A stretch of 64,000 nucleotides of DNA from Burkholderiales bacterium (GCA_016702555.1 JADJDV010000007.1:62001-126000), one strand, 5' to 3'. Numbered from the stretch's first letter, positions 52,410 to 62,636 are shown. The notes: generated by a model from the sequence alone, not told the origin. A program made the numbers and translations.

Positions 52410-53357
52410 TCATTCATCGCGACGCGATGTTCCGCGGGACTGCGCTTTGTTTTCGCGCAACGATTCAAGTCGCTCAACCACCAGATCATGCATTGCCTGT
52501 GCCGCGCTCGAAAGGCTGGCGTTGCGACGGATGAGTACGATGGAGCGCGTCAAAGTGGGCAACGGCAAAGGCCGAACCACGATTCCGGGTGTGCGGAACT
52601 GATACAGCGTCAGCGTGGGCACTGCGCTGATGCCCAGCCCCGCTTCGACCATGCCGCGCACGGTGGCCAGTTGCTCCACCTCGAGCACCGTATTCATCGA
52701 CAGCGGGTGCAGCGCAGCATCGAGCGCCTGTCGCACGCTGGTGCTGAGTGCCATCTGGATGAACGGGTGTCCCGCCAGGGCTTCCAGGCTCAGTCGCCTT
52801 CGCTGCGCCAGCGGATGGCCCGCCGGGCACAGCAGGTGAAATCCGTCGGTGCGAAGCACACGCAATTCGAGGCCTTCGATGCCGGCGGCAGGTAGAGCGC
52901 CCGATGCCAGCGCAAAGTCGGCCTGACCGCTGCGCACCAGTTCGATGCAGGGGTCGGACAGGACGTCCGAGAGGCGCAGTTCGATGCCCGGAAAGCGGGC
53001 GCGGTACTCGGCGAACAGTTCGGGCAGCCATCCTGCCGCCAGCGAAGGCAGGGCCGCGAGATGCACGCGTCCGCGCCGACGCTCCACGTGGTCGGTCAGA
53101 TCGTCCAGCGCCAACTGCGTTTCCTGCAGCAAACGCCGCGCCGCCGCCTCAAAGCGCGCACCTTCCACCGTCAGCCGCACGCTCCGGGTGTCGCGATCGA
53201 ACAGGCGTGCGCCCACAGCGTCTTCCAATGCTCGAATCTGTGCGCTGAACGCAGGCTGTGAGAGATGGCAGGTTTGCGCCGCGCGCGTGAAATTGCGCAA
53301 CTCCGCCAGTTGCACCAAAGCGCGCAATTGACGAGTCGAAAAATCTGGCAATGCCAT
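52410..53357 (-). CDS. LysR-family regulator divergent from the AtuA-type operon
   Basis: The 315-residue regulator has an N-terminal HTH (LRALVQLAELRNFTRAAQTC, then SQPAFSAQIRALEDAVGARL) and a C-terminal effector domain. It is divergent from the AtuA-family gene across 91 bases, which likely share a promoter region. Its effector should match the unknown substrate of that operon. Confidence 0.92.
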   Translation of the reverse strand: MALPDFSTRQLRALVQLAELRNFTRAAQTCHLSQPAFSAQIRALEDAVGARLFDRDTRSVRLTVEGARFEAAARRLLQETQLALDDLTDHVERRRGRVHLAALPSLAAGWLPELFAEYRARFPGIELRLSDVLSDPCIELVRSGQADFALASGALPAAGIEGLELRVLRTDGFHLLCPAGHPLAQRRRLSLEALAGHPFIQMALSTSVRQALDAALHPLSMNTVLEVEQLATVRGMVEAGLGISAVPTLTLYQFRTPGIVVRPLPLPTLTRSIVLIRRNASLSSAAQAMHDLVVERLESLRENKAQSRGTSRRDE

Positions 53358-53448
53358 TAAGCTGTAAAACGAATCAGTTGATCTTAATTTTCGATTTCAC
53401 GAATTATGTCGTGGAACTTACATTGACTGCAGAACACGAGATGGAGAC

Positions 53449-54837
53449 ATGACGAACGCTGTAATTCCCCCTCTGCTGGTTGGCTGTGCGGCCGGCTTTT
53501 CCGGTGACCGCACCGACGCTGCGGGGCCGGTCGTGGATACGCTGATCGAGCGGCTGAAGAGCGGACCGAGCGGGCAGCGGGCATTTCTGATTTTCGAAAC
53601 CCTGGCCGAACGCACGTTGGCGCTGGCCCAACTGCGTCGGCGCGCCGATCGGAATGCGGGCTACGAGCCTTTGCTCGATGACATGCTGCGCCCGGTGTTG
53701 CTGCGGGCCTTGGCCGCCGGGATTCGCATCGTCAGCAATTTTGGTGCGGCCAACCCGCGCGCGGCTGCGGCGCACATTGCCCGCATGGCACGGGAGCTGA
53801 ACGCACCGGTGCCGCGCATCGCGGTGGTTGAAGGGGACGACCTGTCATCGCCAGAGCAGCGCGCTCTGCTGCGCGAGCAGCTTGGCGCGCAAATGGACCG
53901 CCTGAAAATCGTCAGTGCCAATGCCTACATCGGCGCCGAGTCGATCGCGGCGGCACTGCGGGATGGCGCCCAGGTCGTCGTGTGTGGTCGAGTGGCCGAT
54001 CCGTCGCTGGTGGTGGGGCCGGCCCTGGTGCATTTCGGCTGGGCGAACGACGACTGGGATGGTCTGGCACGCGCCACCATGGCCGGCCATTTGCTCGAAT
54101 GTGGCGCACAAGTATGCGGTGGGTATTTCGCCGATCCTGGGTACAAGGATGTACCGTCGATGGCCGACATCGGCTTTCCGATCGCGGAAATCGATGCGGA
54201 TGGCCATTGCGTCATCGGCAAGGCCGATGCCACCGGCGGCCTGGTCACCGAGGCCACGGTGAAAGAGCAACTGCTGTATGAGTTGCACGATCCCGGTGCA
54301 TACCTGACGCCCGACGTGGTGGCCGATATAGGTGAAGCCGAAGTGAGCGCGGTGGGCAGCGATCGCGTTCAGGTGCGCGGTGTGCGTGGTCACCCGAGGC
54401 CGGCGCAATTGAGGGTCAATGTGTGCCATGAGGGCGGCTGGTTGGCTGAAGGGGAGATTTCCTACGCAGGTCCGCGTGCTGAATCGCGTGCGCGGCTGGC
54501 GGCCGACATCCTGCGTCAGCGGCTGCCAGGGCTTGCTCTGCGCGTCGACCTGATCGGCGTATTGAGTGTTCTGGGCGATGACGCCGGGCGCGCGCTGGCT
54601 GCCTCGCCCCCCAACGACGCGCGCGACGTACGTCTGCGCGTTGCCGCCACGCACGACGAGCGACATGAAGCTGAACGACTGACGCGCGAGGTGATGGCGC
54701 TGTATACCTGCGGTCCCGCCGGCGGTGGTGGAGTGCGCACGGCGTTGACACCCCGCTTGAATACCGTCTCATGCCTGGTGCCACGCGACGCCGTGCCAAC
54801 GCACCATGAGATCGTGGAAATTGGAGGTGGTGCATGA
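53449..54837 (+). CDS. AtuA-family (DUF1446) protein
   Basis: The 462-residue protein belongs to the acyclic-terpene-utilisation AtuA family, known from Pseudomonas citronellol/geraniol catabolism but widespread where no terpene pathway exists. It has GCAAGFSGDRTDAA, NFGAANPRAAAAHIARMA and DATGGLVTEATVKEQLLYE. The following gene encodes the small C-terminal domain that is fused in some homologues. The actual reaction is unknown. Confidence 0.85.
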   Translation: MTNAVIPPLLVGCAAGFSGDRTDAAGPVVDTLIERLKSGPSGQRAFLIFETLAERTLALAQLRRRADRNAGYEPLLDDMLRPVLLRALAAGIRIVSNFGAANPRAAAAHIARMARELNAPVPRIAVVEGDDLSSPEQRALLREQLGAQMDRLKIVSANAYIGAESIAAALRDGAQVVVCGRVADPSLVVGPALVHFGWANDDWDGLARATMAGHLLECGAQVCGGYFADPGYKDVPSMADIGFPIAEIDADGHCVIGKADATGGLVTEATVKEQLLYELHDPGAYLTPDVVADIGEAEVSAVGSDRVQVRGVRGHPRPAQLRVNVCHEGGWLAEGEISYAGPRAESRARLAADILRQRLPGLALRVDLIGVLSVLGDDAGRALAASPPNDARDVRLRVAATHDERHEAERLTREVMALYTCGPAGGGGVRTALTPRLNTVSCLVPRDAVPTHHEIVEIGGGA

Positions 54838-55199
54838 GCGATGTCGTCACTGCTCCCCTGTACCGGGCCGCGCACGGCCGCACCGGGGACAAAGGCAATC
54901 GATCCAACATCAGTGTCATTGCCTGGCACCCGGAACTGTGGGATTTGCTGGTCGAGCAGGTCACCCCGGAAGCCATTGCAGCGCACTTCAAGCACCGCCA
55001 GCCGAAGGAAGTGCGGCGTTACCTGTTGCCGCGACTGCACGCCATGAACCTCGTGCTGGACGAAGTGCTCGACGGCGGCGTGAACGACGCGCTCAACCTC
55101 GATGCACACGGAAAAGCCTTGTCGTTTCTATTGCTTGAGCTGCCGATTCAGGTGCCCAAGAATTTTCTGCATCGCCTGGCCGGTCAGGCGTCGACTTGA
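54834..55199 (+). CDS. AtuA-associated small domain protein
   Basis: The 121-residue product starts by an ATGA overlap with the AtuA-type gene. Its motifs (AAHGRTGDKGNRSNISVIAW, then LNLDAHGKALSFLLLELPI) match the C-terminal domain found at the end of many AtuA proteins. Here it is a separate chain, so the two probably act as a complex. Confidence 0.8.
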   Translation: MSDVVTAPLYRAAHGRTGDKGNRSNISVIAWHPELWDLLVEQVTPEAIAAHFKHRQPKEVRRYLLPRLHAMNLVLDEVLDGGVNDALNLDAHGKALSFLLLELPIQVPKNFLHRLAGQAST

Positions 55200-55233
55200 T
55201 TCACCGGTTCTCATTACTCGAAGGAGACTTCTC

Positions 55234-56199
55234 ATGAACCCCATCCGTCCCATCACTGCTGCTCTCGTCGCTGGTTTGCTGGCGGCCTCCGGCGCCGTGG
55301 CGCAGACTTTCCCCGCCAAACCGATCACCTTCGTCGTACCGTTCGCGGCCGGCAGCGCGACCGATCAACTGGCGCGTGCGCTCGGCCAGTCCGTCTCTGA
55401 CCAGGCCAAGCAACCGGTGGTGGTGGACAACAAGGGCGGAGCCAGCGGTCAGATCGCCGCTGCCCAGGTGGCGCGCGCACCAGCCGATGGCTACACGGTG
55501 CTGATCACCACCAACACCACCCACGCCGCCAACGAGCACCTATACAAAAAGCTCAGCTACGACCCGGTCAAGGATTTCGCGCCCATCACGGGTCTGGGCA
55601 AGGGCGGTCAGGTGCTGGTGGTGCGCACCGACGCCCCGTACAACAACGTGATGGACCTGGTGGCCGCCGCGAAGAAGGCGCCGGGCAAGCTCACCTTCGG
55701 CAGCGGAAGCTCTTCCAGTCGCACCGCTGGCGAAATGTTCAAGCAACTGTCAGACACCGACATCTTGCATGTGCCCTACAAGAGCAATCCGAACGCCATC
55801 ACCGACCTGCTGGGCGGGCAGATCGACTTCATGATCACAGATACGTCCACTGGCGTCCCGCAGGTTAAGGGCGGCAAGCTCAAGGCCCTGGGCGTCTCGA
55901 CGACCCAGCGCAATCCGCTGCTTCCCGAAGTGCCCACCATCGCCGAAGCTGGCGTGAAGGGTTACGACATGGGCTACTGGTTCGCCGCGTATGCTCCCGC
56001 TGGCACGCCTCCAGCGGTTGTCTCTCGCTTGAACGAATTGCTCGCCGCTGCCACGAGAGGCGCGGGTGCCAAAGGCTTCTTCGATGGCAGCGGCTCGGTG
56101 GCGTGGACCACGACACCGGATGAGCTGGCCAAGTTTCAGGCCGCAGAGACGACCAAGTGGGGCAAGGTGATCAAGGCGGCGGGGATCGAGGCCGAGTGA
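55234..56199 (+). CDS. Bug-family solute-binding protein of the AtuA-type operon
   Basis: The 321-residue periplasmic protein has a signal peptide (LVAGLLAASGAVAQ) and the Bug start FPAKPITFVVPFAAGSATDQ. It is 34 bases after the small AtuA-associated gene, so it should bring in the operon's substrate. No TctA/TctB genes are adjacent. Confidence 0.92.
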   Translation: MNPIRPITAALVAGLLAASGAVAQTFPAKPITFVVPFAAGSATDQLARALGQSVSDQAKQPVVVDNKGGASGQIAAAQVARAPADGYTVLITTNTTHAANEHLYKKLSYDPVKDFAPITGLGKGGQVLVVRTDAPYNNVMDLVAAAKKAPGKLTFGSGSSSSRTAGEMFKQLSDTDILHVPYKSNPNAITDLLGGQIDFMITDTSTGVPQVKGGKLKALGVSTTQRNPLLPEVPTIAEAGVKGYDMGYWFAAYAPAGTPPAVVSRLNELLAAATRGAGAKGFFDGSGSVAWTTTPDELAKFQAAETTKWGKVIKAAGIEAE

Positions 56200-56288
56200 T
56201 GGCTAGCGGTCGGACACGCGCATGAATTGACCAGGCCGTGACATGCCCACGCGCGCTTCACGCGCGAGGGCAAGACGACAACCGGCCA

Positions 56289-56450
56289 CTATGACTTGCT
56301 GCGGCCGAAGAACAGGCTGACTACGGCCAGCACCAGGAACACCACGAACAGAATCTTGGCGATGCCGGCGGCCCCGGCGGCGATGCCGCCGAAGCCGAGC
56401 ACGGCGGCGATGATGGCGATGACGAAGAAGACAACAGCGTAGTGCAGCAT
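56289..56450 (-). CDS. DUF1328 small membrane protein
   Basis: The 53-residue protein has two hydrophobic helices (YAVVFFVIAIIAAVLGFGGI, then AKILFVVFLVLAVVSLFF) and ends GRSKS. Short DUF1328 proteins of this size are widespread and of unknown role. AAGGAG precedes the chosen ATG. Confidence 0.85.
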   Translation of the reverse strand: MLHYAVVFFVIAIIAAVLGFGGIAAGAAGIAKILFVVFLVLAVVSLFFGRSKS

Positions 56451-56636
56451 GGTGGGCTCCTTTTTGAGTTGATGTGCGCGGCGCCCGCGATGCGGGTGTG
56501 CCGGTGAGGTCATCATGCGTGCCGGCCCGCGCGGCGCGCGTCAGGCAAGCGCTGCGTGGATTCGTGCGCCGCCGCCCCCGACGGCCGTAGGAGCCTGCTG
56601 ACGCACCGACGCGTCGGTGCCTATGATGTGCGCCTC

Positions 56637-58301
56637 ATGCCCGATACCGATCGCATTTCCCCCGAGGCGCCGGCCGACGACGGTCTCGGGCCGCTGGTGC
56701 CGTTTCGGCACAGCGTGTTCACCATGCTGTGGAGCACCTGGTTGGTTGCCAACCTGTGCATGTGGATGAACGACGTGGCGGCGGCCTGGCTGATGACCAA
56801 GCTGACGGCCAAGCCGATCTGGGTGGCGCTGGTGCAGACCGCGGCCACGCTGCCGGTGTTCCTGCTCGGGCTACCCTCGGGCGCGCTGGCCGACATGCTG
56901 AATCGCAAGCATTTCCTGTTCTTCACCCAGGTCTGGGTGGCGGTGGTGGGCGCGCTGCTGTCGGTGGCGGTGTTCATGCAGGTGGTCACGCCGCCGCTGT
57001 TGCTGATGCTGCTGTTCATGAACGGCATCGGGCTGGCGCTGCGCTGGCCGGTGTTCTCGGCCATCGTGCCCGAGCTGGTGCCGCGCGCGCAGCTACCGGC
57101 GGCGCTGGCGCTGAACGGCGTGTCGATGAACGCCTCGCGCATCCTCGGTCCGCTGGTGGCCGGCAGCATCATTGCCAGCATCGGCAGCGCCTGGGTGTTC
57201 CTGCTCAACGCCGTGCTGTCGGTGGGTGCGGCGATCGTCATTCTGCGCTGGCGGCGCGAGCACACCCCCGACCCGCTGGGCCGCGAGAGCCTGCGCGGCG
57301 CCATGCGGGTGGGCCTGCAGTACGTGGCGCAGTCCTACCACCTGAAGGGGGTGCTGCTGCGCATCGCCATCTTCTTCTTCCATTCCACCGCGGTGATGGC
57401 GCTGCTGCCACTGGTGGCGCTGGGCATGCGCGGCGGCGACGCCGGCACCTTCACCATCCTGCTGGCCTCGATGGGCGCTGGCGCGATCGCCTCGACTTTC
57501 GCGCTGCCGCGCCTGCGCCAGGCCCACTCGCGCGACCGCCTGGTGATGGCCGGCGCCGCCACGCAGGCGTTCAGCATGGCGGTGATGGCCATCACCGACA
57601 ACCTCTGGGTCGGCGTGGCGGCGATGCTGATGGGCGGCGCGGCCTGGCTGACCACGGCCAACTCGCTCAGCGTGTCGGCGCAGATCAGCCTGCCGGACTG
57701 GGTGCGCGCGCGCGGCATGTCGATCTACCAGATCGCGATCATGGGCGCGGCCGCTTCTGGCGCCGCAGTATGGGGGCAGGTGGCCACCTGGACCAACGTG
57801 CCGATGGCGCTGGGCATCGGCGCCGCCAGCGGCGTTGCGGCCATGGCGCTGGCGATGCGGCTGTGGCCCGACCGCGGCGTGATGGAAGACCCGACGCCGG
57901 CTGGCCCGCTGCCCAGGCCCAAGGTGAGCACGCCACCCGAAACCGGCCATGTGGTGGTGACCATCGAGTACCACGTCGATCCGGCCAATGCGACGGCCTT
58001 CCGCGCGCTGATGGATGAAAGCCGGCGCTCGCGCCTGCGCCAGGGCGCGGTGGCCTGGGAACTGCTGTCCGACATCAACGACGACAGCCGCTTCGTCGAA
58101 GTGGTCGAGGACGCCTCCTGGACCGATCACCTGCGCCGCATGCAGCGCGCCAGCGCCGCCGACGCGGCGCTGCGCGAGCGCAAGCTGGGTTATCACGTGG
58201 GCGACGAACCGCCCATCGTGCGGCGCGCGGTGCGCGAAAGCACGGTGACGAAGGGGCGCCTGGCCACGCCGGTCGCGCAGGATCGCATCTTCGGTCTCTG
58301 A
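56637..58301 (+). CDS. MFS_3-family transporter with C-terminal alpha-beta domain
   Basis: The 554-residue protein has about 12 transmembrane helices in the MFS_3 (enterobactin-exporter-like) family, then ~130 residues including VTIEYHVDPANATAFRALMD, which resembles a monooxygenase-like ferredoxin fold found at the end of this family. It may export a siderophore or other compound. No siderophore genes are nearby. Confidence 0.85.
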   Translation: MPDTDRISPEAPADDGLGPLVPFRHSVFTMLWSTWLVANLCMWMNDVAAAWLMTKLTAKPIWVALVQTAATLPVFLLGLPSGALADMLNRKHFLFFTQVWVAVVGALLSVAVFMQVVTPPLLLMLLFMNGIGLALRWPVFSAIVPELVPRAQLPAALALNGVSMNASRILGPLVAGSIIASIGSAWVFLLNAVLSVGAAIVILRWRREHTPDPLGRESLRGAMRVGLQYVAQSYHLKGVLLRIAIFFFHSTAVMALLPLVALGMRGGDAGTFTILLASMGAGAIASTFALPRLRQAHSRDRLVMAGAATQAFSMAVMAITDNLWVGVAAMLMGGAAWLTTANSLSVSAQISLPDWVRARGMSIYQIAIMGAAASGAAVWGQVATWTNVPMALGIGAASGVAAMALAMRLWPDRGVMEDPTPAGPLPRPKVSTPPETGHVVVTIEYHVDPANATAFRALMDESRRSRLRQGAVAWELLSDINDDSRFVEVVEDASWTDHLRRMQRASAADAALRERKLGYHVGDEPPIVRRAVRESTVTKGRLATPVAQDRIFGL

Positions 58302-58376
58302 GCGAGGCGGGCGCCATCGGCCGCGCGCCCTTTCCTTGCGCTGGCTCAAGCTGAGAGCGTGACCGGCGCCGGCAGA

Positions 58377-58790
58377 ATGGCCGGCGTGCCGTTCCATGGT
58401 TTCCGATCCGTCGCGCGCCGCTGGGCCGTCGCCCTGGCGCTGCTGGCCCTGCTGGCCCAGGCACTCGCCACGCAGGCGAGTGCGGGTCACTTGGCCGGCA
58501 TGCTGTCGGCGCAATGGCTGACCGGCCAGGTCTGCACCAGTGCCGGCACGCTGGCCCCGGCGCCTCTCTTTGGCGAGCAGGACAGCGGCGAAGAAACGCG
58601 CCAGATGCTGGCGCAGTGCCCGCTGTGCGCGGTGGCCGTCATGCCGATGCTGGCGCCGCAACGCACGTCGGCGCTGCCGCCGCTGCCGCAGGCCGAGCGC
58701 CGGCACCGTTTGCTGGCGTCATCGATACTCGGGATCGAGGCGGCCGAGCACCTGCTGCCGCCCGCGCAAGCCCCGCCCACCACGGCCTGA
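58377..58790 (+). CDS. DUF2946-type protein next to a copper TonB receptor
   Basis: The 137-residue product has an N-terminal hydrophobic segment (AVALALLALLAQALATQASA) and a CPLC motif (QCPLCAVAVMP), as in DUF2946 proteins that often sit beside copper receptors. A GTG upstream is an alternative start. A periplasmic role in copper handling is inferred from context. Confidence 0.65.
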   Translation: MAGVPFHGFRSVARRWAVALALLALLAQALATQASAGHLAGMLSAQWLTGQVCTSAGTLAPAPLFGEQDSGEETRQMLAQCPLCAVAVMPMLAPQRTSALPPLPQAERRHRLLASSILGIEAAEHLLPPAQAPPTTA

Positions 58791-58951
58791 ACTTCCGTTG
58801 CTGCACTCTGGCGGCGGTGCCTGGCGCCGCTGCTGGCGCTCGTTTGTCCTGGGTTGCAACCACCCGGCACGCGCGCCACCGTGCATCGATTCCTTGAATT
58901 TTCGCTGGCCGCGCCGCGCGCATGGCCCGGCGACCTTGCCTTGTTCACGCC

Positions 58952-61231
58952 ATGACATCACTTCACCCGGCGCCACGTCGCGCCTTTTCACGCATCACCT
59001 TTCCCCTGCACGCCATCGCGGCGGCGCTGCCGCTGGTGGCGGTGGCCCAGATGCCGGCGGCGCCCGCCGAAGCCGTGGCCGGCAACCTGGCCCCGGTCAC
59101 CGTGACCGCGCCGCGCGTGGCGGTCGAACCGCTCGGCAGCCAGAGCGCGGACATCGAGCTGTTGCGCGCGCGCCGGCCGCTGAGCCAGGAGGCGGCGCAG
59201 TTGCTGAGCGACTTCCCCGGTTACGCCGCGCAGGCGGCGGGCGGCGTTTCCAGCCTGCCCGCGATCCGCGGTCTGGGCGACGACCGGCTGCGCATCGAGC
59301 TCAACGGCATGCCGCTGATCTCCTCCTGCGGCAACCACATGAACCCACCGCTGTCCCATGTCGATCCGGCGCGCGTCGAGCGCGTGCGCGTGTTCGCTGG
59401 CGTGGTGCCGGTCAGCGTGGGCGGCGACAGCATTGGCGCCACGGTGCAGGTTGATGCGGCCGAGCCGCTGTTCGCCGAGCCCGGTGCGCCGGCCCTGGTG
59501 GGTGGCAGCGTGGGTGCGTCGGTGCGCAGCAACGGCGATGCCGTGGGTGCCCAGGCCTCGGCCCACTACGCCACCGACCGCTTCAGCCTGCGCTACGACG
59601 GCGCGCTGGCGCAGGCCGACAACTACCGTGCTGGCCGCGGCTTCAAGCCGGCCGGCCCGGCCGCCAGCGACAAGCCCGATCGCTGGCTGCGCGGCGACGA
59701 GGTCGGCTCGAGCGCCTACAAGACCCGCAACCACGCGCTGACCGGTGCCTGGCGCGGTGACGGCCAGCTGCTGCAACTGGGGCTGGGCCTGCAGGACATC
59801 CCCTACCAGTACTACCCCAACCAGCGCATGGACATGACACGCAACGACGCCTGGCACGCCAACCTGCGCTACGAGGGGCGCTTTGGCTGGGGTCGGCTGG
59901 AGGCACGCGCCTGGCACGAGCACACCCGCCACGGCATGCAGTTCGGCGCCGACAAGCAGTTCGGGTACGGTCCCAAGGGCGACGTGCCCGGCATGCCGAT
60001 GGACACGCGCGGCAAGACCAGTGGCGTGCGCGTGATGGGTGAGTGGCCGCTGTCCGAGCGCGACACCCTGCGCGTCGGCACCGAGGCGCTGCGCTACCGG
60101 CTGGACGACTGGTGGTTGCCCTCCGGCGGCGGCATGGCGCCGAACACGTTCTGGAACATCCGCGATGGCCAGCGCGACCGGCTGGACGTGTTCGCCGAAT
60201 GGCAGGCGCGCTGGAGCCCGCAGTGGCTGACCCTGGTCGGCCTGCGCAGCGCCAACACCCGCACCGACGCCGGGCCGGTGCAGGGCTACAACGCCAACTA
60301 CGGCGCCGACGCCAATGCCTTCAACGCGCGCGACCGGCGCCGCACCGACCGCCACTGGGACCTGGCGGCGCTGGCGCGCTTCACACCCAACGCCTACGCC
60401 ACCTACGAGTTCGGCGTCGCGCACAAGACGCGCTCGCCCAACCTGTACGAGCGTTACGCCTGGTCCACCGGCGGCATGGCGATGCGCATGGTCAACCTCC
60501 ACGGCGACGGCAACGGCTACGTCGGCAACCCCGACCTCAAGCCCGAGCAGGCGACGACGCTGAGCGCCAGCGCCGACTGGCACGACGCCAGCGGCGAGCG
60601 CTGGGGCGTGCGCGTCACGCCCTACTACACGCATGTGCGCCACTACGTCGACGCCCTGCGTTGCGGCGCGGGTGCCGGCGCGATGTCGGCCTGCAACGCC
60701 GCCAACCTGGTGGCGCAGGACGCCTTCGTCTACCTGCGCTTCACCAACCAGACGGTGCGCCTGTATGGCATCGACCTGAGCGGCTTCACCGAGCTGGGGC
60801 GCAGCCCGCGCTGGGGCCAGTGGGTGCTGAGCGGCGGCATCAACTACGTGCGCGGCAAGAACACCGACACCGGCGATCACCTGATCCACATGATGCCGCT
60901 CAACGCCCGCCTGGCGCTGACGCACCGGCTGGGCGGCTGGAGCGGCACCGCCGAGTGGGTCGGCGTGGCGCACAAGAACCAGGTCTCGCGCGAGCGCAAC
61001 GAGATGCGCACCAGCGGCTATGGCTTGCTCAACCTGCGCGCCGGCTACGCCTGGAAGCGGTTGCGGCTGGACGTTGGCATCGACAACCTGTTCGACCGCT
61101 ATTACGAGCTGCCGCTCGGCGGCGCCTACGTGGGCCAGGGCCAGACCATGTCGGCCACCGGCGCGCCCTGGGGCGTGCGGGTGCCGGGGCGTGGGCGCTC
61201 GTTCAACGTGGGCTTGAGCATGAGCTTCTGA
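58952..61231 (+). CDS. TonB-dependent copper receptor, OprC/NosA type
   Basis: The 759-residue outer-membrane barrel has a signal peptide, a plug domain with RGLGDDRLRIELNGMPL, and a C-terminal strand ending in SMSF. The plug contains CGNHM, matching the CxxxM copper site known from OprC, and a later loop has HGM, matching HxM. Energised uptake through TonB-ExbB-ExbD would fit the exbB/exbD pair in this window. Copper specificity is inferred from the motifs. Confidence 0.88.
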   Translation: MTSLHPAPRRAFSRITFPLHAIAAALPLVAVAQMPAAPAEAVAGNLAPVTVTAPRVAVEPLGSQSADIELLRARRPLSQEAAQLLSDFPGYAAQAAGGVSSLPAIRGLGDDRLRIELNGMPLISSCGNHMNPPLSHVDPARVERVRVFAGVVPVSVGGDSIGATVQVDAAEPLFAEPGAPALVGGSVGASVRSNGDAVGAQASAHYATDRFSLRYDGALAQADNYRAGRGFKPAGPAASDKPDRWLRGDEVGSSAYKTRNHALTGAWRGDGQLLQLGLGLQDIPYQYYPNQRMDMTRNDAWHANLRYEGRFGWGRLEARAWHEHTRHGMQFGADKQFGYGPKGDVPGMPMDTRGKTSGVRVMGEWPLSERDTLRVGTEALRYRLDDWWLPSGGGMAPNTFWNIRDGQRDRLDVFAEWQARWSPQWLTLVGLRSANTRTDAGPVQGYNANYGADANAFNARDRRRTDRHWDLAALARFTPNAYATYEFGVAHKTRSPNLYERYAWSTGGMAMRMVNLHGDGNGYVGNPDLKPEQATTLSASADWHDASGERWGVRVTPYYTHVRHYVDALRCGAGAGAMSACNAANLVAQDAFVYLRFTNQTVRLYGIDLSGFTELGRSPRWGQWVLSGGINYVRGKNTDTGDHLIHMMPLNARLALTHRLGGWSGTAEWVGVAHKNQVSRERNEMRTSGYGLLNLRAGYAWKRLRLDVGIDNLFDRYYELPLGGAYVGQGQTMSATGAPWGVRVPGRGRSFNVGLSMSF

Positions 61232-61271
61232 CGGCTGCCGTGCGGCGGCAAAGTCAGTCCGTCGTCCACCC

Positions 61272-62636
61272 TCAGGCCGCCATCGCCGGCAGACCCGACA
61301 GCGCCTGCGCCAGTTCCTTCTCGTCGTAGTGCTCGTCCTTCAGGCTGCCCGAGAAGTAGGCCTGGTAGGCGCCCATGTCGAAGTGACCATGGCCGCTCAG
61401 GTTGAACAGGATGGTCTCTGCCTTGCCCTCGCGCTTGCAGCGCAGCGCTTCCTCGATCGCGCCCTTGACGGCGTGATTGGCCTCCGGCGCCGGCACGATG
61501 CCCTCGGTGCGCGCGAACTGCACGCCGGCGGCGAAGCATTCGCCCTGGGTGTAGGCCACGGCTTCGAGCAGCCCCAGCTCCTTGCAATGGCTGATGAGCG
61601 GCGCCATGCCGTGGTAGCGCAGGCCACCGGCATGAAAGCCGGGCGGCGTGAAGGTGCTGCCCAGGGTGTGCATCTTGGTCAGCGGCGTCATGTGGCCGGT
61701 GTCGCCGAAGTCGTAGGCGTACTTGCCGCGCGTCAGGCTGGGGCAGGCGGCCGGCTCCACCGCCAGGATGCGCGGCTTGGCGCCGCCGCGCAGGCCATGG
61801 CCGATGAAGGGGAAGGCGATGCCGGCGAAGTTGCTGCCGCCGCCGGTGCAGCCGATGATGACGTCGGGCCAGGCATCGGCCATGTGCATCTGCTCCATCG
61901 CCTCCAGGCCGATGATGGTCTGGTGCAGCAGCACGTGGTTGAGCACCGAGCCCAGCGCGTACTTGGTGTCGTCGTTCTGGGCGGCAATCTCGACCGCCTC
62001 GCTGATGGCGATGCCGAGGCTGCCCGGGTGATCCGGCCGCTCGGCCAGCACCTTGCGGCCGTATTCGGTCTCGTTGCTGGGCGAGGCCACGCAGCGCGCG
62101 CCATAGGTTTCCATCAGCGCGCGGCGATAGGGCTTCTGGTCGTAGCTGACGCGCACCTGGTAGATGGTGACGTCAAGCCCGAACAACTGCCCGGCCATCG
62201 CCAGTGAGCTACCCCACTGGCCGGCACCGGTCTCGGTGGACAGGCGCTTGACGCCGGCTTCCTTGTTGAAGAAGGCCTGCGGAATCGCCGAATTGGGCTT
62301 GTGGCTGCCGGCCGGGCTGACGCCCTCGTACTTGTAGAAGATCTTGGCCGGCGTGCCCAGGGCCTGCTCCAGCCGGTGGGCGCGAAACAGCGGCGCCGGG
62401 CGCCACAGGCGGAACACCTCGCGCACCGGCTCGGGAATCTCGATCTCGCGCTCGGTGCTGACTTCCTGCAGGATCAGCGACATCGGGAACAGCGGCGCCA
62501 GATCGTCCGGCCCGATCGGCTGCAAAGTGCCCGGATGCAGCACCGGCGGCAGCGGCTGCGGCAGGTCGGCCTGGATGTTGTACCAGAACTTGGGCATCTG
62601 GCTTTCCTGCAACAGGTACTTGGTCTGGGTGCTCAT
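61272..62636 (-). CDS. Stand-alone tryptophan synthase beta-like protein TrpB2
   Basis: The 454-residue PLP enzyme is the longer TrpB2 type, made without TrpA. The PLP lysine is in GSHKPNSAIPQ, the phosphate loop in GCTGGGSNFAG, and AGQWGSSLAM follows. It could join indole and serine. It lies 231 bases downstream of the indolepyruvate oxidoreductase gene on the same strand. Confidence 0.9.
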   Translation of the reverse strand: MSTQTKYLLQESQMPKFWYNIQADLPQPLPPVLHPGTLQPIGPDDLAPLFPMSLILQEVSTEREIEIPEPVREVFRLWRPAPLFRAHRLEQALGTPAKIFYKYEGVSPAGSHKPNSAIPQAFFNKEAGVKRLSTETGAGQWGSSLAMAGQLFGLDVTIYQVRVSYDQKPYRRALMETYGARCVASPSNETEYGRKVLAERPDHPGSLGIAISEAVEIAAQNDDTKYALGSVLNHVLLHQTIIGLEAMEQMHMADAWPDVIIGCTGGGSNFAGIAFPFIGHGLRGGAKPRILAVEPAACPSLTRGKYAYDFGDTGHMTPLTKMHTLGSTFTPPGFHAGGLRYHGMAPLISHCKELGLLEAVAYTQGECFAAGVQFARTEGIVPAPEANHAVKGAIEEALRCKREGKAETILFNLSGHGHFDMGAYQAYFSGSLKDEHYDEKELAQALSGLPAMAA

